A DNA stretch of 64,000 nucleotides from Pseudomonas syringae (GCF_001698815.1 NZ_LGSI01000068.1:1-64000), one strand, 5' to 3'. Numbered from the stretch's first letter, positions 34,920 to 44,814 are shown. Notes: generated by a model not told the origin, from the sequence alone. Made by a program: numbers and translations.

Positions 34920-36404
34920 TCAGACGGTTTGGGCCAACAGGTTTTCCAGAGTCTTGCTGACCCCCAGTTCCTTCAGGCTGTTGAGATTGTGCTCAAAGGC
35001 GGCAATGAACTCGGCGGACTGCGGGATGGCATTGCCGAAAATTTCTTCGACTTCCAGCAAGCGTTGAGTGATCAGGACGTCATCGGCCACCAGTGCCTTG
35101 CAGAACGTGGCACGCGGATCGACAACGGTATAAGGCACGCCATTTTCACCTTCGCTGCGTTGCAGATACACCGCCCAGGCCGCGACGACCAGTGACGCCC
35201 GCTCAAGATTGCCTTGATCGAGAATCAGACGGTTGATGGTCGGCACGGTGAACTTGGGAAATTTCGAGGAGCCGTCGGAGCAAACCCGCTCCAACTGGTC
35301 GGCAATCGCCTGGTTGGAAAAGCGCTCGATCAGAGTGTCTTTGTAGCCTTCCAGATCGATTCCGGGCACCGATGCCAGCTGTGGCGTGACGTCCAGGTCC
35401 ATATAAGTGCGGATGTACTGCACAAACAGCGGGTCGTTCATGGTTTCGTGAACGAAGCGATAGCCTTTGAGCGCGCCCAGATAGGTCAGCGCCAGATGGC
35501 TGCCGTTGAGCAGCTTGATCTTCATTTCCTCGTAGGGGGTCACGTCATCGGTGAACTGTACGCCGACCTTTTCCCAGGCCGGCCGCCCGTCCACGAATTT
35601 GTCTTCCAGCACCCATTGCACGAAGGGTTCACACACCACCGGCCAGGCGTCGTCGATGCCTTTGTCATCCGCCAGTTGCAAGCGATGCGCCGAACTGGTC
35701 ATGGGCGTAATTCGGTCGACCATGGCGTTGGGGAAGCTCACCTGTTCGGCGATCCAGTCGTGCAGATCCGCATCGCGCAGCGCGGCAAATGCCAGCAGCG
35801 CCTTGCGCGCAACCGCGCCGTTGTGCGGCAGGTTATCGCAAGACATCACGGTGAAGGCGGGCGTACCGCTGGCGCGGCGCTTGCTCAGGGCCGCGCAGAG
35901 CAGGCCGAACACGGTTTTCGGTTGGTCCGGGTTGGCGAGGTCGTACTGAATCTGCGGCAAATGCGCCATGAACTCGCCATTACTGTCGTCGATACAGTAG
36001 CCGCCTTCGGTGATGGTCAGCGAGACGATACGGATCTGCGGGCTGGCCAGTTTGTCAATCAAGGCTTGGATGCCGTCTTCTGCCAGCAACATGCCGCTGA
36101 TGGCGCCAATCACCCGGGTTTCGGTGTCCGGGGTATCGCCCAGTTCGTACAGCGTGTAGAGAAAATCCTGTTCGACCAGCGCGTCATGCACGGCGCGATC
36201 TTCCGGACGCAGGCCGATGCCGCAGATGCTCCAGTCGTGACCTTCGCCGGTGTTCATCAAGGCATCGGTATAAAACGCCTGATGCGCCCGATGGAAACCG
36301 CCGACGCCGATATGGGCGATGCCCTGCCGTGTCGCGGCCGGAGAGTAGGCCGGGAGGGCAATGGTTTCTCCCAGTTGGGACAGATTCTGCTTGTTCAGTT
36401 TCAT
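34920..36404 (-). CDS. mtlD: Mannitol 2-dehydrogenase (polyol dehydrogenase)
   Basis: A 494-residue, zinc-independent long-chain dehydrogenase of the polyol-specific family. It oxidises D-mannitol to fructose, and often D-arabitol to D-xylulose and D-sorbitol to fructose, with NAD. The cofactor-binding HIGVGGFHRAHQAFYTDAL is at about 31-49. The catalytic set KIKLLNGSHLAL (Lys-Asn-His) is kept. It links the importer to the two kinases, which handle fructose and xylulose. Confidence 0.92.
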   Translation of the reverse strand: MKLNKQNLSQLGETIALPAYSPAATRQGIAHIGVGGFHRAHQAFYTDALMNTGEGHDWSICGIGLRPEDRAVHDALVEQDFLYTLYELGDTPDTETRVIGAISGMLLAEDGIQALIDKLASPQIRIVSLTITEGGYCIDDSNGEFMAHLPQIQYDLANPDQPKTVFGLLCAALSKRRASGTPAFTVMSCDNLPHNGAVARKALLAFAALRDADLHDWIAEQVSFPNAMVDRITPMTSSAHRLQLADDKGIDDAWPVVCEPFVQWVLEDKFVDGRPAWEKVGVQFTDDVTPYEEMKIKLLNGSHLALTYLGALKGYRFVHETMNDPLFVQYIRTYMDLDVTPQLASVPGIDLEGYKDTLIERFSNQAIADQLERVCSDGSSKFPKFTVPTINRLILDQGNLERASLVVAAWAVYLQRSEGENGVPYTVVDPRATFCKALVADDVLITQRLLEVEEIFGNAIPQSAEFIAAFEHNLNSLKELGVSKTLENLLAQTV

Positions 36405-36422
36405 GGTGGCGATCTCTAAGAC

Positions 36423-37526
36423 TTAGGCGGCAACCTGCAAGGCTTTGGCAATTACCAGCCCTTGGGCGTCGAATAAATGACAGTGCGCGCTATCCAGATG
36501 CAGATTGAGCGTCTCGCCATACTGGCTGGCCAGGTCGCCACGAATACGCATGGTCAGCATCTCACCGGCGTGAGTGCGCACATGGCAATACGTGTCGCTG
36601 CCCAGTCGTTCGCTGACGTCGGCGATGACCTGCAACTGGCAATCGCCTTCCCTGGCGAGATTCAGGTGTTCCGGACGGATGCCCAGTGTGACCGGATTGC
36701 CCACGCTCATGTGTGCATTGGTGAACGGCAGGCTGATGCGCGTGCCGGCGTCCAGTTCGACTTCGCAGCCGCCGGCCTCGACACGGCTGACCTTGCCCTT
36801 GAGAAAGCCCATTTTCGGCGTGCCGAGAAAACCGGCGACAAACAGATTGGCCGGGTGGTGATACAGCTCCAAGGGAGAGCCAACCTGCTCGACCTTGCCG
36901 CCGTTGAGCACCACCACTTTGTCGGCCAGGGTCATGGCCTCCACTTGATCGTGGGTCACGTAGATCATCGTCGCTTGCAGCTCTTTATGCAGACGCGACA
37001 ATTCCAGGCGGGTCTGCACTCGCAACGCCGCATCAAGGTTGGACAGCGGTTCGTCAAACAGAAAGATTTTCGGGTTGCGCACGATGGCGCGGCCGATGGC
37101 AACACGTTGGCGCTGGCCACCAGAGAGCTGCTTGGGTTTGCGCTCCAGCAGCGGGCCGAGTTCAAGAATGCGCGCGGCTTCGTCGACTTTGCGTTTGATC
37201 TCGGCCTTGTCGCCACCTGCGAGGTCCAAGGCAAACGACAGGTTCTTGCCCACGGTCATGTGCGGATACAAGGCGTAGGTCTGAAACACCATGGCCAGGT
37301 CACGTTTGGCCGGGGTCACCTGAGTGATATCACGGCCATCCAGTTCGATGGTCCCGGAAGTTACGTCTTCCAGACCGGCGATCAAACGCAGCAGGGTGGA
37401 TTTGCCGCAGCCAGACGGACCGACGAAGACGACGAACTCACGGTCGTTCACGTCCAGGTCGATGCCCTTGATTATCTGGTGGCCGTCGAAGCCTTTTTGC
37501 AGATTTCTGATAGTGAGATTAGCCAT
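36423..37526 (-). CDS. mtlK: ATP-binding protein of the mannitol ABC importer
   Basis: A 367-residue MalK/UgpC-type ATPase. Walker A is GPSGCGKS (36-43), the signature LSGGQ (134-138), Walker B ends FLFDEP (Asp158, Glu159) and the switch His is in YVTHDQ. The C-terminal TOBE/OB region (about 240-360) includes LGIRPEHL. It powers uptake through MtlF and MtlG, and lies 18 bases upstream of mtlD. Confidence 0.93.
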   Translation of the reverse strand: MANLTIRNLQKGFDGHQIIKGIDLDVNDREFVVFVGPSGCGKSTLLRLIAGLEDVTSGTIELDGRDITQVTPAKRDLAMVFQTYALYPHMTVGKNLSFALDLAGGDKAEIKRKVDEAARILELGPLLERKPKQLSGGQRQRVAIGRAIVRNPKIFLFDEPLSNLDAALRVQTRLELSRLHKELQATMIYVTHDQVEAMTLADKVVVLNGGKVEQVGSPLELYHHPANLFVAGFLGTPKMGFLKGKVSRVEAGGCEVELDAGTRISLPFTNAHMSVGNPVTLGIRPEHLNLAREGDCQLQVIADVSERLGSDTYCHVRTHAGEMLTMRIRGDLASQYGETLNLHLDSAHCHLFDAQGLVIAKALQVAA

Positions 37527-37562
37527 AGCGGTTTCACTCTTATTCTTGAAAGGGGTACAGGT

Positions 37563-38396
37563 CTATTTCACTGCGCCGAAGGACAAGCCACGCACCAGTT
37601 GTTTCTGGCTGATCCAGCCGAAGATCAGGATCGGCGCACAGGCCAGGGTCGACACCGCCGAAAGCTTGGCCCAGAACAACCCTTCGGGGCTGGAGTAGGA
37701 GGCGATCAATGCAGTCAAGGGCGCGGCGTTCGATGAGGTCAGGTTCAGCGACCAGAACGCCTCGTTCCAGCACAGAATCAACGACAGCAGCGCTGTTGAG
37801 GCCAGACCGCCTTTGCAGATCGGGATCAGTACCTTGAAGATCTCCTGACGGGTGCTGGCGCCGTCCAGCCTTGACGCTTCGAGGATTTCGCCGGGAATGT
37901 CCTTGAAATAGGTGTAAATCATCCAGACCACAATCGGCAGGTTGATCAGGGTGTAGATCACGATCAACGCGATGCGCGAGTCCAGCACGCCAAAGGTCTT
38001 GGCCAGCAGGTAAATAGGCATCAGCACGCCCACCGGCGGCAGCATTTTGGTAGAGAGCATCCACAGCAGCGTGCTCTTGGTGCGCTTGGTTTCAAAGAAC
38101 GCCATGGAATAGGCGGCTGGAATTGCGATCAGCATGCACAACGCCGTGGCGCTGAAGGAAATCAGCACCGAGTTCCAGGCAAAGTGGAAGTAGTCGCTGC
38201 GTTCCTGGATGTGCAGGTAGTTTTCCAGGGTTGGCATGAAAATGAACTGCGGTGGCGTGGCGAAGGCATCGATCTCGGTCTTGAAGCTGGTCAGTACCAT
38301 CCAGAAGATCGGGAAGAAAATCAGCGCCGCAATGGCCCAGCACAGCGTGCCGAGCAGCACGCTTTGCAGGCGGCGGGATTGTTTGAGCGTCATCAT
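37563..38396 (-). CDS. mtlG: Mannitol ABC importer permease
   Basis: A 277-residue inner-membrane permease of the MalG type with six helices. The EAA loop reads EASRLDGASTRQEIFKVLIP (about 174-193), which contacts the ATPase. GAGGG precedes the tandem ATG codons. It forms the channel with MtlF, whose gene ends 10 bases upstream. Confidence 0.92.
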   Translation of the reverse strand: MMTLKQSRRLQSVLLGTLCWAIAALIFFPIFWMVLTSFKTEIDAFATPPQFIFMPTLENYLHIQERSDYFHFAWNSVLISFSATALCMLIAIPAAYSMAFFETKRTKSTLLWMLSTKMLPPVGVLMPIYLLAKTFGVLDSRIALIVIYTLINLPIVVWMIYTYFKDIPGEILEASRLDGASTRQEIFKVLIPICKGGLASTALLSLILCWNEAFWSLNLTSSNAAPLTALIASYSSPEGLFWAKLSAVSTLACAPILIFGWISQKQLVRGLSFGAVK

Positions 38397-38406
38397 GGCA
38401 GGGCCC

Positions 38407-39342
38407 TCATGACTTGTCGGTGAGGTTTTTGCCGATCATCCGAATCAGGATGATCGCGGCAATATTGGCAATGACCACGGCAATCAGCCCGCCAGCCGAC
38501 GCCATGCCCACGTCGAATTGCAGCAGCGCCTGGTTGTAGATCAGGTACGCCAGGTTGGTCGAGGCGAAACCGGGGCCGCCATTGGTGGTGGTGAAGATTT
38601 CCGCGAACACCGAAAGCAGGAAGATTGTCTCGATCATCACCACCACGGCAATTGGCCGGGCCAGGTGCGGCAGCGTCAGGTGCCAGAAAATCGCGATGGG
38701 GCCGGCACCGTCCAGGCGCGCAGCTTCTTTCTGTTCCTGATCCAGCGATTGCATGGCGGTCATCAGGATCAGGATGGCGAACGGCAGCCATTGCCAGGAC
38801 ACGATAATGATGATCGACAGCAAGGGAAAATGCGCCAGCCAGTCGATGGGCTGAGCGCCAAAGAACTTCCAGACCGAGGCGAGAATCCCGGACACCGGAT
38901 GGAAAATCAGGTTCTTCCAGATCAGCGCGCTGACCGTGGGCATGATAAAGAACGGGGAGATCAGCAATACGCGCACGATGCCCCGGCCGAAAAACTCACT
39001 GGCCTCCAGCAATGCCGAGATCAGCACGCCAAGAATCACGCTGATCGCCAGCACGCTGCCCACCAGCAGCAGGGTGTTGGTGGCGCCCGGCAAAAAGCCG
39101 CTGTCGGTGACGAAGTATTCGAAGTTTTCCAGACCGACGAATTCGTTCTCGCCGGGGTTGAGCAGGTTATAGCGAATCAGGGAAAAGTAGATGGTCATGC
39201 CCAGTGGCACGATCATCCATACCAGCAGCAACAAAACTGAAGGGCTGACCAGAAACCAGCCGGGTTTGGTCAGATGGCCTTTTTTGGCCTGTGGTTGGTC
39301 GCTGGACGATTCCATGCGCGGACTGGCGGCTGAGGTATTCAT
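38407..39342 (-). CDS. mtlF: Mannitol ABC importer permease
   Basis: A 311-residue permease of the MalF type with six helices and the EAA motif EAARLDGAGPIAIFWHLTLP near residue 217. The ATG at 39342 follows GGAG at good distance; the frame is open upstream to 39390 without such a site. It follows mtlE by 76 bases, the largest gap in the operon, which may hold an RNA-processing or attenuation site that keeps binding protein in excess. Confidence 0.92.
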   Translation of the reverse strand: MNTSAASPRMESSSDQPQAKKGHLTKPGWFLVSPSVLLLLVWMIVPLGMTIYFSLIRYNLLNPGENEFVGLENFEYFVTDSGFLPGATNTLLLVGSVLAISVILGVLISALLEASEFFGRGIVRVLLISPFFIMPTVSALIWKNLIFHPVSGILASVWKFFGAQPIDWLAHFPLLSIIIIVSWQWLPFAILILMTAMQSLDQEQKEAARLDGAGPIAIFWHLTLPHLARPIAVVVMIETIFLLSVFAEIFTTTNGGPGFASTNLAYLIYNQALLQFDVGMASAGGLIAVVIANIAAIILIRMIGKNLTDKS

Positions 39343-39418
39343 GATGGCTCCGAACCTGGGTGCAAAAGTGAGCAGAGTATCGAGGGACAAGCGTCCCTCG
39401 ACCGATAGTCAGTAACGA

Positions 39419-40729
39419 CTATTTCTTCGGATAACCCGCTCGCTTCATGTCCCGCTCCGTAGAGGTCTGGGCTGCGGCGAGAGCCGCGTCAACTGAGGTC
39501 GTGCCCACGAGCGCAGCAGAGAACTGCTGGCCGACTGAAGTCCCGATTGCCTGGAACTCAGGAATGGTCACCAATTGAATGCCCACATAAGGCACGGGCT
39601 TGAGCGTTGGTGTCTTGGGCGTTACTGCCTTGAGGGATTCCAGGGTGATTTTCGCGAATGGCGCGGCTTTCATGTATGCGTCGCTGTAAGTTGAAGCCCG
39701 GGTGCCCGGCGGTACGTTGGACACGCCATCCTTGTCAGCCACCAGCGTGGCGTATTCCTTGGAAGTGGCCCAGCTGCTGAACGTCTTGGCATCGGCCTGG
39801 TTTTTTGCGCTGGTAGGGATCGCCAGAGCCCAGGAGTACAGCCAGGCTGAGCCTTTGTCAGTGACTTCATGGGGGGCGTAGGTGAAGCCGACGTTATCGG
39901 CAACCTTGCTTTGGGTTTTGTCGGTGACGAAAGAACCGGCGACGCTGGCATCCACCCAGATTGCACATTTGCCACTGTTGAACAGCGCCAGGTTTTCATT
40001 GAAACCGTTGCTGGATGCTCCGGGCGGGCCGGACTTCTTCATGGTGTTGACGTAGAAATTCAGCGCGTTCTTCCATTCCGGCTGATCGAATTGCGGTTTC
40101 CACTGTTCATCGAACCAGCGCCCGCCAAAGGAGTTGGCGACGGTGCTGATCAGCGCCATGTTCTCGCCCCAGCCAGCCTTGCCCCGCAGACAGATGCCGT
40201 ATTGCTCTTTGGATTTGTCGGTCAGTTTTTCCGCGAACTCAGCAATCTGCGTCCAGGTCGGACGCTCCGGCATGGTCAGCCCGGCGGCCTTGAACAGATC
40301 GGTACGGTAATAAGTCATGGAGCTTTCGGCGTAGAACGGCAGGGCGAACAGCTTGCCATCGACCGACAGACCATCGCGCACGGAAGGGAACACGTCATCC
40401 AGCGCGTAGCTGGCGGGCAGGTCCTTCATCTCTTGCAGCCAGCCTTTGGCGCCCCAGAGCGAGGCTTCGTACATGCCGATGGTCAGCACGTCGAACTGGC
40501 CGCCTTTGGTGGCGATGTCGGTGGTCAGGCGTTGACGCAACACGTTCTCTTCGAGCACGACCCAATTGAGCTTGATATCTGGATGCTGTTCTTCGAAGGT
40601 CTTGGACAGCCGCTGCATGCGGATCATGTCGCTGTTGTTGACGGTTGCGATGGTTACGGTGTCGGCGCTGACCAAGCCGCTGAGCGTCAGGCAGGTGCTT
40701 GCAAGTAGCAGTTTTGCTGAGGTCTTCAT
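39419..40729 (-). CDS. mtlE: Mannitol/sorbitol ABC importer substrate-binding protein
   Basis: A 436-residue periplasmic binding protein, family 1. The signal peptide (MKTSAKLLLASTCLTLSGLV) ends at SA near residue 22. Text such as NPDMIRMQRLSKTFEEQHPDIKLNWV-type sequence near the N-terminus is usual for polyol binders. AGAGGAG lies 8 bases before the ATG. It is the first gene of the operon and captures the polyol for MtlFGK. Confidence 0.92.
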   Translation of the reverse strand: MKTSAKLLLASTCLTLSGLVSADTVTIATVNNSDMIRMQRLSKTFEEQHPDIKLNWVVLEENVLRQRLTTDIATKGGQFDVLTIGMYEASLWGAKGWLQEMKDLPASYALDDVFPSVRDGLSVDGKLFALPFYAESSMTYYRTDLFKAAGLTMPERPTWTQIAEFAEKLTDKSKEQYGICLRGKAGWGENMALISTVANSFGGRWFDEQWKPQFDQPEWKNALNFYVNTMKKSGPPGASSNGFNENLALFNSGKCAIWVDASVAGSFVTDKTQSKVADNVGFTYAPHEVTDKGSAWLYSWALAIPTSAKNQADAKTFSSWATSKEYATLVADKDGVSNVPPGTRASTYSDAYMKAAPFAKITLESLKAVTPKTPTLKPVPYVGIQLVTIPEFQAIGTSVGQQFSAALVGTTSVDAALAAAQTSTERDMKRAGYPKK

Positions 40730-40969
40730 CGATCACTCCTCTTCTTCGCCCAGTGAGCTGCAGAAGGTCGGTTATTGTTTTTGTCTCTTCCGGAGGCAAG
40801 GAAGATGTCTACTGATTACAACGGGCCGCAGGCGCAATGACAAATCCTGCGCAGCACTGCAACTGATACTATTTTGCACTCGCTGAGCAGAGCGAAAGCT
40901 TTCCCCACCACGCTGCAACAGCCAACAGCGCTGTTTGAGCGTAGACGATGAGGATCGGGGAGGGGTGAA

Positions 40970-41875
40970 TCAGTACAGGTTCTGCTCGGTCAGGCGCTGA
41001 ACGGCCAGACGGCGATAGTGTGAAGGCGTCATGCCTTTGAGCTGCTGAAAGCGTCGGTTGAAGTTGGAAATATTGTTGAAGCCGGATTCGAAACACACAT
41101 CAGTGACCGGTTTGTCACCGTCGGCGAGCAGTTCGCAGGATTTGCTGATCCGCAGGCGATTGACGAACTCGACGAAACAGCGCCCGGTGGCCTGCTTGAA
41201 GACCCGAGAGAAGTAAGCCGGCTTCATGCCCAGATAATCGGCGACTTCCTCCAGCGGCAATTCCCGTGCGTAGTGGGCAAAAATATAGTCAACGGCGCGG
41301 TTGGTCCGGTCGATACTGTGCTCGTCAGCCATTTGCGCGCAGGTGCTGCCGGACAGAAGCTGGTAATCGTCGCTGGCGGCCAATAGCTCCAGCAGGATAA
41401 AGAAGTGTCCGAGACGGCTGATGCCCTTGGCGTCGGCGATTTTCTGCATCAACTTCATGGCCTGGCGAATGGTGCGCCTGCAGCGGAACTCAATGCCCGA
41501 CTGCGCACGTTCCAGCAAGGGCGCCAGGGTTTTGAGTTCGGCGAAGACCTGGTTGCCGCTCTCGAACAACTCATCGGTGAAATTCACCAGCATGTCGCGC
41601 TTGGGGATGACTTGATCTTCCTCAATCTGGCTGATCCAGTTGTGTGGCAGGTTTGGCCCGGTCAGGAACAGGCTTTCGGGGTAAAAGTTGCCAATGTAAT
41701 CGCCGACGAAGACTTTTCCCGAACTGGCGACGATCATATGCAGTTCATACTCTTTATGAAAGTGCCAGCGCACCAGCGGACACGGGAAACCGTGTTCGCG
41801 ATAGATAATCGACAACCCGTTGTGATCGTCCATCAGTTCGTAGGAAGGATCGGTGACTCTTGTTGTTTTTGTCAT
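40970..41875 (-). CDS. mtlR: AraC-family activator of the mannitol operon
   Basis: A 301-residue regulator. The N-terminal part is a cupin-like sensor (WHFHKEYELHMIVASSGKVF, about 38-57). The C-terminal part has two helix-turn-helices (LPLEEVADYLGMKPAYFSRV and PVTDVCFESGFNNISNFNRR). It is divergent in function but reads in the same direction as mtlE, which begins 240 bases downstream. The ATG at 41875 gives the length known for MtlR; an upstream TTG at 41890 has no better site. It activates mtlE in response to mannitol, sorbitol or arabitol in P. fluorescens. Confidence 0.88.
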   Translation of the reverse strand: MTKTTRVTDPSYELMDDHNGLSIIYREHGFPCPLVRWHFHKEYELHMIVASSGKVFVGDYIGNFYPESLFLTGPNLPHNWISQIEEDQVIPKRDMLVNFTDELFESGNQVFAELKTLAPLLERAQSGIEFRCRRTIRQAMKLMQKIADAKGISRLGHFFILLELLAASDDYQLLSGSTCAQMADEHSIDRTNRAVDYIFAHYARELPLEEVADYLGMKPAYFSRVFKQATGRCFVEFVNRLRISKSCELLADGDKPVTDVCFESGFNNISNFNRRFQQLKGMTPSHYRRLAVQRLTEQNLY

Positions 41876-41963
41876 GCGGCGGCCGTTCAAAGAGTTGCCA
41901 AGAGACTAATGTGCCTTCGCCAGCGGCGGTAGGCAATGGCTGTACATTTGCGGGATGCTTGCA

Positions 41964-42731
41964 ATGAAAACTGTCCTTCTGATCGGCATCGGCGCGGGCC
42001 ATCCCGAACACATCACTGTTCAGGCAATCAACGCGCTGAATCGTGCCAAAGTGTTTTTCATTCTGGATAAAGGTTATGCCGATGATGACCTGCTCCGGCT
42101 GAGAAAAGAGATCTGCCAGCGCTATATTACCGATCCCGACTACCGGTTGGTCGTCGTCCAGGACCCGCAGCGTGAAGCGGATCCGCTGTCCTATGAAGCC
42201 GGGGTCGAGCGCTGGCACGAGCAGCGCGCGGTGTTGTTCGAGCAACTGATAGACGATGAACTCAAGGCTGATGAAATCGGTGGGTTCCTGGTGTGGGGTG
42301 ATCCGTCGATTTACGACAGCACCCTGCGCATCCTCGAGCGAGTGCTGAGCCGAGGGGTGATCGAATTCGATTACGCGGTCATCCCGGGGATATCCAGTGT
42401 TCAGGTTCTGGCGGCGCAACATCGCGTTGCACTGAACCGAATCGGCGAGCCTATCCACATCACCACCGGCCGACGCCTGGCAGCGGAGCAGGGTGTGAGC
42501 GTGGACAACGTGCTGGTGATGCTCGACGCCCATTGCACCTTCGAACGGTTTGTCGGCCAAGGCCTGCATATTTACTGGGGAGCGTATCTGGGCACAGCTG
42601 ACGAGATTCTTATCGCTGGCGAGCTGGATGACGTCTGCGAACGCATCAAGCACGTCCGGCAGACGGCGCGTCAGGACAAGGGCTGGATCATGGATACGTA
42701 TCTGCTGCGTAAGCTGGAATCCCTGAATTAG
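41964..42731 (+). CDS. cobF: Precorrin-6A synthase (deacetylating)
   Basis: A 255-residue SAM-dependent methyltransferase of aerobic cobalamin synthesis. It methylates precorrin-5 at C-1 and removes the acyl group. The N-terminal SAM-fold motif is KTVLLIGIGAGHPEHITVQA. The central GGFLVWGDPSIYDSTLRIL and the later VIPGISSVQVLAAQH are family hallmarks. It stands apart from other cob genes here, which is common in pseudomonads. The ATG at 41964 is preferred over 41955. Confidence 0.9.
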   Translation: MKTVLLIGIGAGHPEHITVQAINALNRAKVFFILDKGYADDDLLRLRKEICQRYITDPDYRLVVVQDPQREADPLSYEAGVERWHEQRAVLFEQLIDDELKADEIGGFLVWGDPSIYDSTLRILERVLSRGVIEFDYAVIPGISSVQVLAAQHRVALNRIGEPIHITTGRRLAAEQGVSVDNVLVMLDAHCTFERFVGQGLHIYWGAYLGTADEILIAGELDDVCERIKHVRQTARQDKGWIMDTYLLRKLESLN

Positions 42732-42734
42732 GTA

Positions 42735-42866
42735 AACCGCTTCGCGAGCAAGCTCGCTCCCACAGGGTAGATAGTTGTGGGAGCAAGTTTGCTTGCGAAG
42801 GCGGTATTTCTGACATGCAGATGTGTCGGATGTACCTGCCGATTCGCGGGCAAGCCTCGCTCCAAC
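42735..42866. repeat. REPIN plus a single REP
   Basis: ACCGCTTCGCGAGCAAGCTC facing AGCTTGCTTGCGAAGGCGGT-type sequence (42735-42807) makes one inverted REP pair. A third copy, TTCGCGGGCAAGCCTCGCTC, lies at 42843-42866. The block separates the convergent cobF and glycosyltransferase genes and belongs to a different REP subtype from the pair at 32348 except for the third copy, which matches it. Confidence 0.87.
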
Positions 42867-42875
42867 AGATGCTAT

Positions 42876-44174
42876 TTACGGCAGACGATTCTTCGCCTCA
42901 ATCCACTGCGCCATGTACTTGGTGCTTTTGTGGTGATGGTGACGCAGCATCGCGCCGGTGAAATTCGCGGTTCGGTGTTCCTGCAGGTTTTGTCGCAGGT
43001 AAGTGATTCGCTCGATCAGGCTCGCGCAATGTTGTTGATGCTGATACCGAGCTTTAAGCAGCGCCCAGCCAGCCTGTTGCGCCTCTTGCCATAAACTCCG
43101 GTGTTGATACAGCCGAATGGCCGCATCGGCGATCGCGGTGGCACTGCTGGCAATGGCGCCCGGCCAGGGCATTTCGCCGTGCATGGCTTCGGCGCCGATG
43201 GGCGTAGTGACCGTCGGTGTTCCGCACAGCATGGCATCGACAATTTTGCCCTTGATGCCCGCGCCGAAACGCAAAGGCGCCAGACAGACCCGCGCCCCCG
43301 ACATGACCTGCAAGGCGTCTTCGGCCCAGTTCATGATGTGGAACCCCTGAACCGGGTTATGCAGCGCCGTGGCCTTGGGTGGCGTGTAGGCGCCGTAAAT
43401 GTGCAGTTGTGCCTTGGGCAGTTGCTGGCGAATCAAAGGCCAAACGGCGTTCTTCATCCACAACACCGCGTCCCAGTTGGGGGCGTGGCGGAAGTTACCA
43501 ATGCTGAGGAAGTTCGCCCGTTCCTCAAAAGAGGGTGACACAGTGCCAAGCCCATCAATCATCAGCGGACACCAATGCAGCAGCGCCGCCGGCATGCCGA
43601 ACCTGGCCGTGAGCAGTTGGATTTCCACGTCTGAGGTCATCAGGTTTAGATCGGAGCGATAGAGCGCTGCCACTTCACGTTGCGCCAGGTCACCGGTGGC
43701 CATTGCGGAATAAACCGTGGCTTCTGATGACTCAAAATAATCAATTAAATCATCAGGCTGCGAGCTATTTTCAAGAAACTGCTTGAGCTGTAAGTGACGG
43801 GTATTGCGCAGGCTTTGCAGGTCCGAAGTTTCCAGGACGCGCAGCGCTGCGGGACAATGCTTCTCAACTCGCCAGCCAAATTGCTCTTCGATCATGAACT
43901 GGTCGAACAGCACGATATCCGGAGCCAATTCGCTGACAAATGCATCGAAGCTACTGTTATTGAGCTCGATGCGCACTTGTGTAATACCCAGCGCCGACAA
44001 GTCCGCCATGTGCTCACCCTCTGTTGCAGGGCTGGCGAAGGTAATCTGCCAGCCCTGTTCGAGAAAGCATTGGATCAACTGCATCATGTGGCCGCTGGCT
44101 GCCGAAGAACGTGGCTCCGGCCAGACGTAGCCGATAATCAGGACGCGAACAGGTTCGCCGTTGTGTGCGGCCAT
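42876..44174 (-). CDS. Glycosyltransferase, GT4-like
   Basis: A 432-residue cytosolic glycosyltransferase with two Rossmann-like halves. The N-terminus reads VRVLIIGYVWPEPRSSAASG. The C-terminal half has the nucleotide-sugar binding RFGAGIKGKIVDAMLCGTPT and the usual Glu in PIGAEAMHGE. The sugar and acceptor are unknown; candidates are surface polysaccharide or protein glycosylation. The ATG at 44174 has no strong site and lies 13 bases after the stop of the receiver gene, so translation may be coupled. A start at 44333 would overlap that gene. Confidence 0.78.
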   Translation of the reverse strand: MAAHNGEPVRVLIIGYVWPEPRSSAASGHMMQLIQCFLEQGWQITFASPATEGEHMADLSALGITQVRIELNNSSFDAFVSELAPDIVLFDQFMIEEQFGWRVEKHCPAALRVLETSDLQSLRNTRHLQLKQFLENSSQPDDLIDYFESSEATVYSAMATGDLAQREVAALYRSDLNLMTSDVEIQLLTARFGMPAALLHWCPLMIDGLGTVSPSFEERANFLSIGNFRHAPNWDAVLWMKNAVWPLIRQQLPKAQLHIYGAYTPPKATALHNPVQGFHIMNWAEDALQVMSGARVCLAPLRFGAGIKGKIVDAMLCGTPTVTTPIGAEAMHGEMPWPGAIASSATAIADAAIRLYQHRSLWQEAQQAGWALLKARYQHQQHCASLIERITYLRQNLQEHRTANFTGAMLRHHHHKSTKYMAQWIEAKNRLP

Positions 44175-44187
44175 CGATTGATGGGTA

Positions 44188-44547
44188 TCAGGCTTGTTCA
44201 AGAATGCTTTTAACCTTGTCGCGCAGTTGATCAATGGAAAATGGTTTGCCGATGGAGTGCATGCCGGGCGGCACGTCGATGTTCTCCGAGTAGCCGCTGG
44301 CGAATAACACGGGCAGCGCGGGGCGCTTGTCACGGGCCTTGAGGGCCAGTTCTGTCCCAGTCATGCCAGGCAAACCCTGATCGGTCATCATCAGATCGAT
44401 GGTTTGATCGTTATCGCCAAGAAACTCCAGCGCCTGTTCTCCGTCTGCAGCCTCCAGCACGCTGTATTCCAGCTCCTCAAGAACGTCGACGATCAGCATG
44501 CGCACAATGTTGTCGTCTTCGACGACGAGAATGGTGCTGGCAGACAT
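44188..44547 (-). CDS. Stand-alone response-regulator receiver
   Basis: A 119-residue receiver domain only, with acidic pocket Glu10/Asp11/Asp12 and phosphoacceptor Asp56 (LMMTDQGLPG). No output domain is present. Related text (FASGYSEN, KPFSIDQLR) is that of the CheY-like receivers found at the C-termini of hybrid kinases. AAGGAA lies 9 bases before the ATG at 44547. It is divergent from the large hybrid kinase, so it is a likely phosphate partner of the island's kinases. Confidence 0.88.
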   Translation of the reverse strand: MSASTILVVEDDNIVRMLIVDVLEELEYSVLEAADGEQALEFLGDNDQTIDLMMTDQGLPGMTGTELALKARDKRPALPVLFASGYSENIDVPPGMHSIGKPFSIDQLRDKVKSILEQA

Positions 44548-44814
44548 GATTGGTTTCCTTGAAAAAAGACGGTTGTCGATGGCGGTGTAGCGTCGCCCGT
44601 TTATGAGTAAGTGAAACGCCTCTGGAAGTTCCCGCTGACTATTAAAAACCTCCATTTGAGGGGCGTCACCCGTCTAATGGTGACATCCATTGGCCATCGG
44701 GTGAGAAATCGTTGCAAAAGTTCTGAAATTTCAACCCGATGTATCAGAAATGAGAGTCTTTTACTAAAGATTGCGGCAAACTCCAACGTTTTGATAAATC
44801 GCTTGGGACTTCTC

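Noticed and set aside
35214..36419. 401-codon frame antisense to mtlD
   Set aside because: Shadow of the mannitol dehydrogenase gene; no start signal and no recognisable domain.
36477..37736. 419-codon frame antisense to mtlK
   Set aside because: Fully covered by the ABC ATPase gene on the other strand, and His/Gln-rich nonsense in translation.
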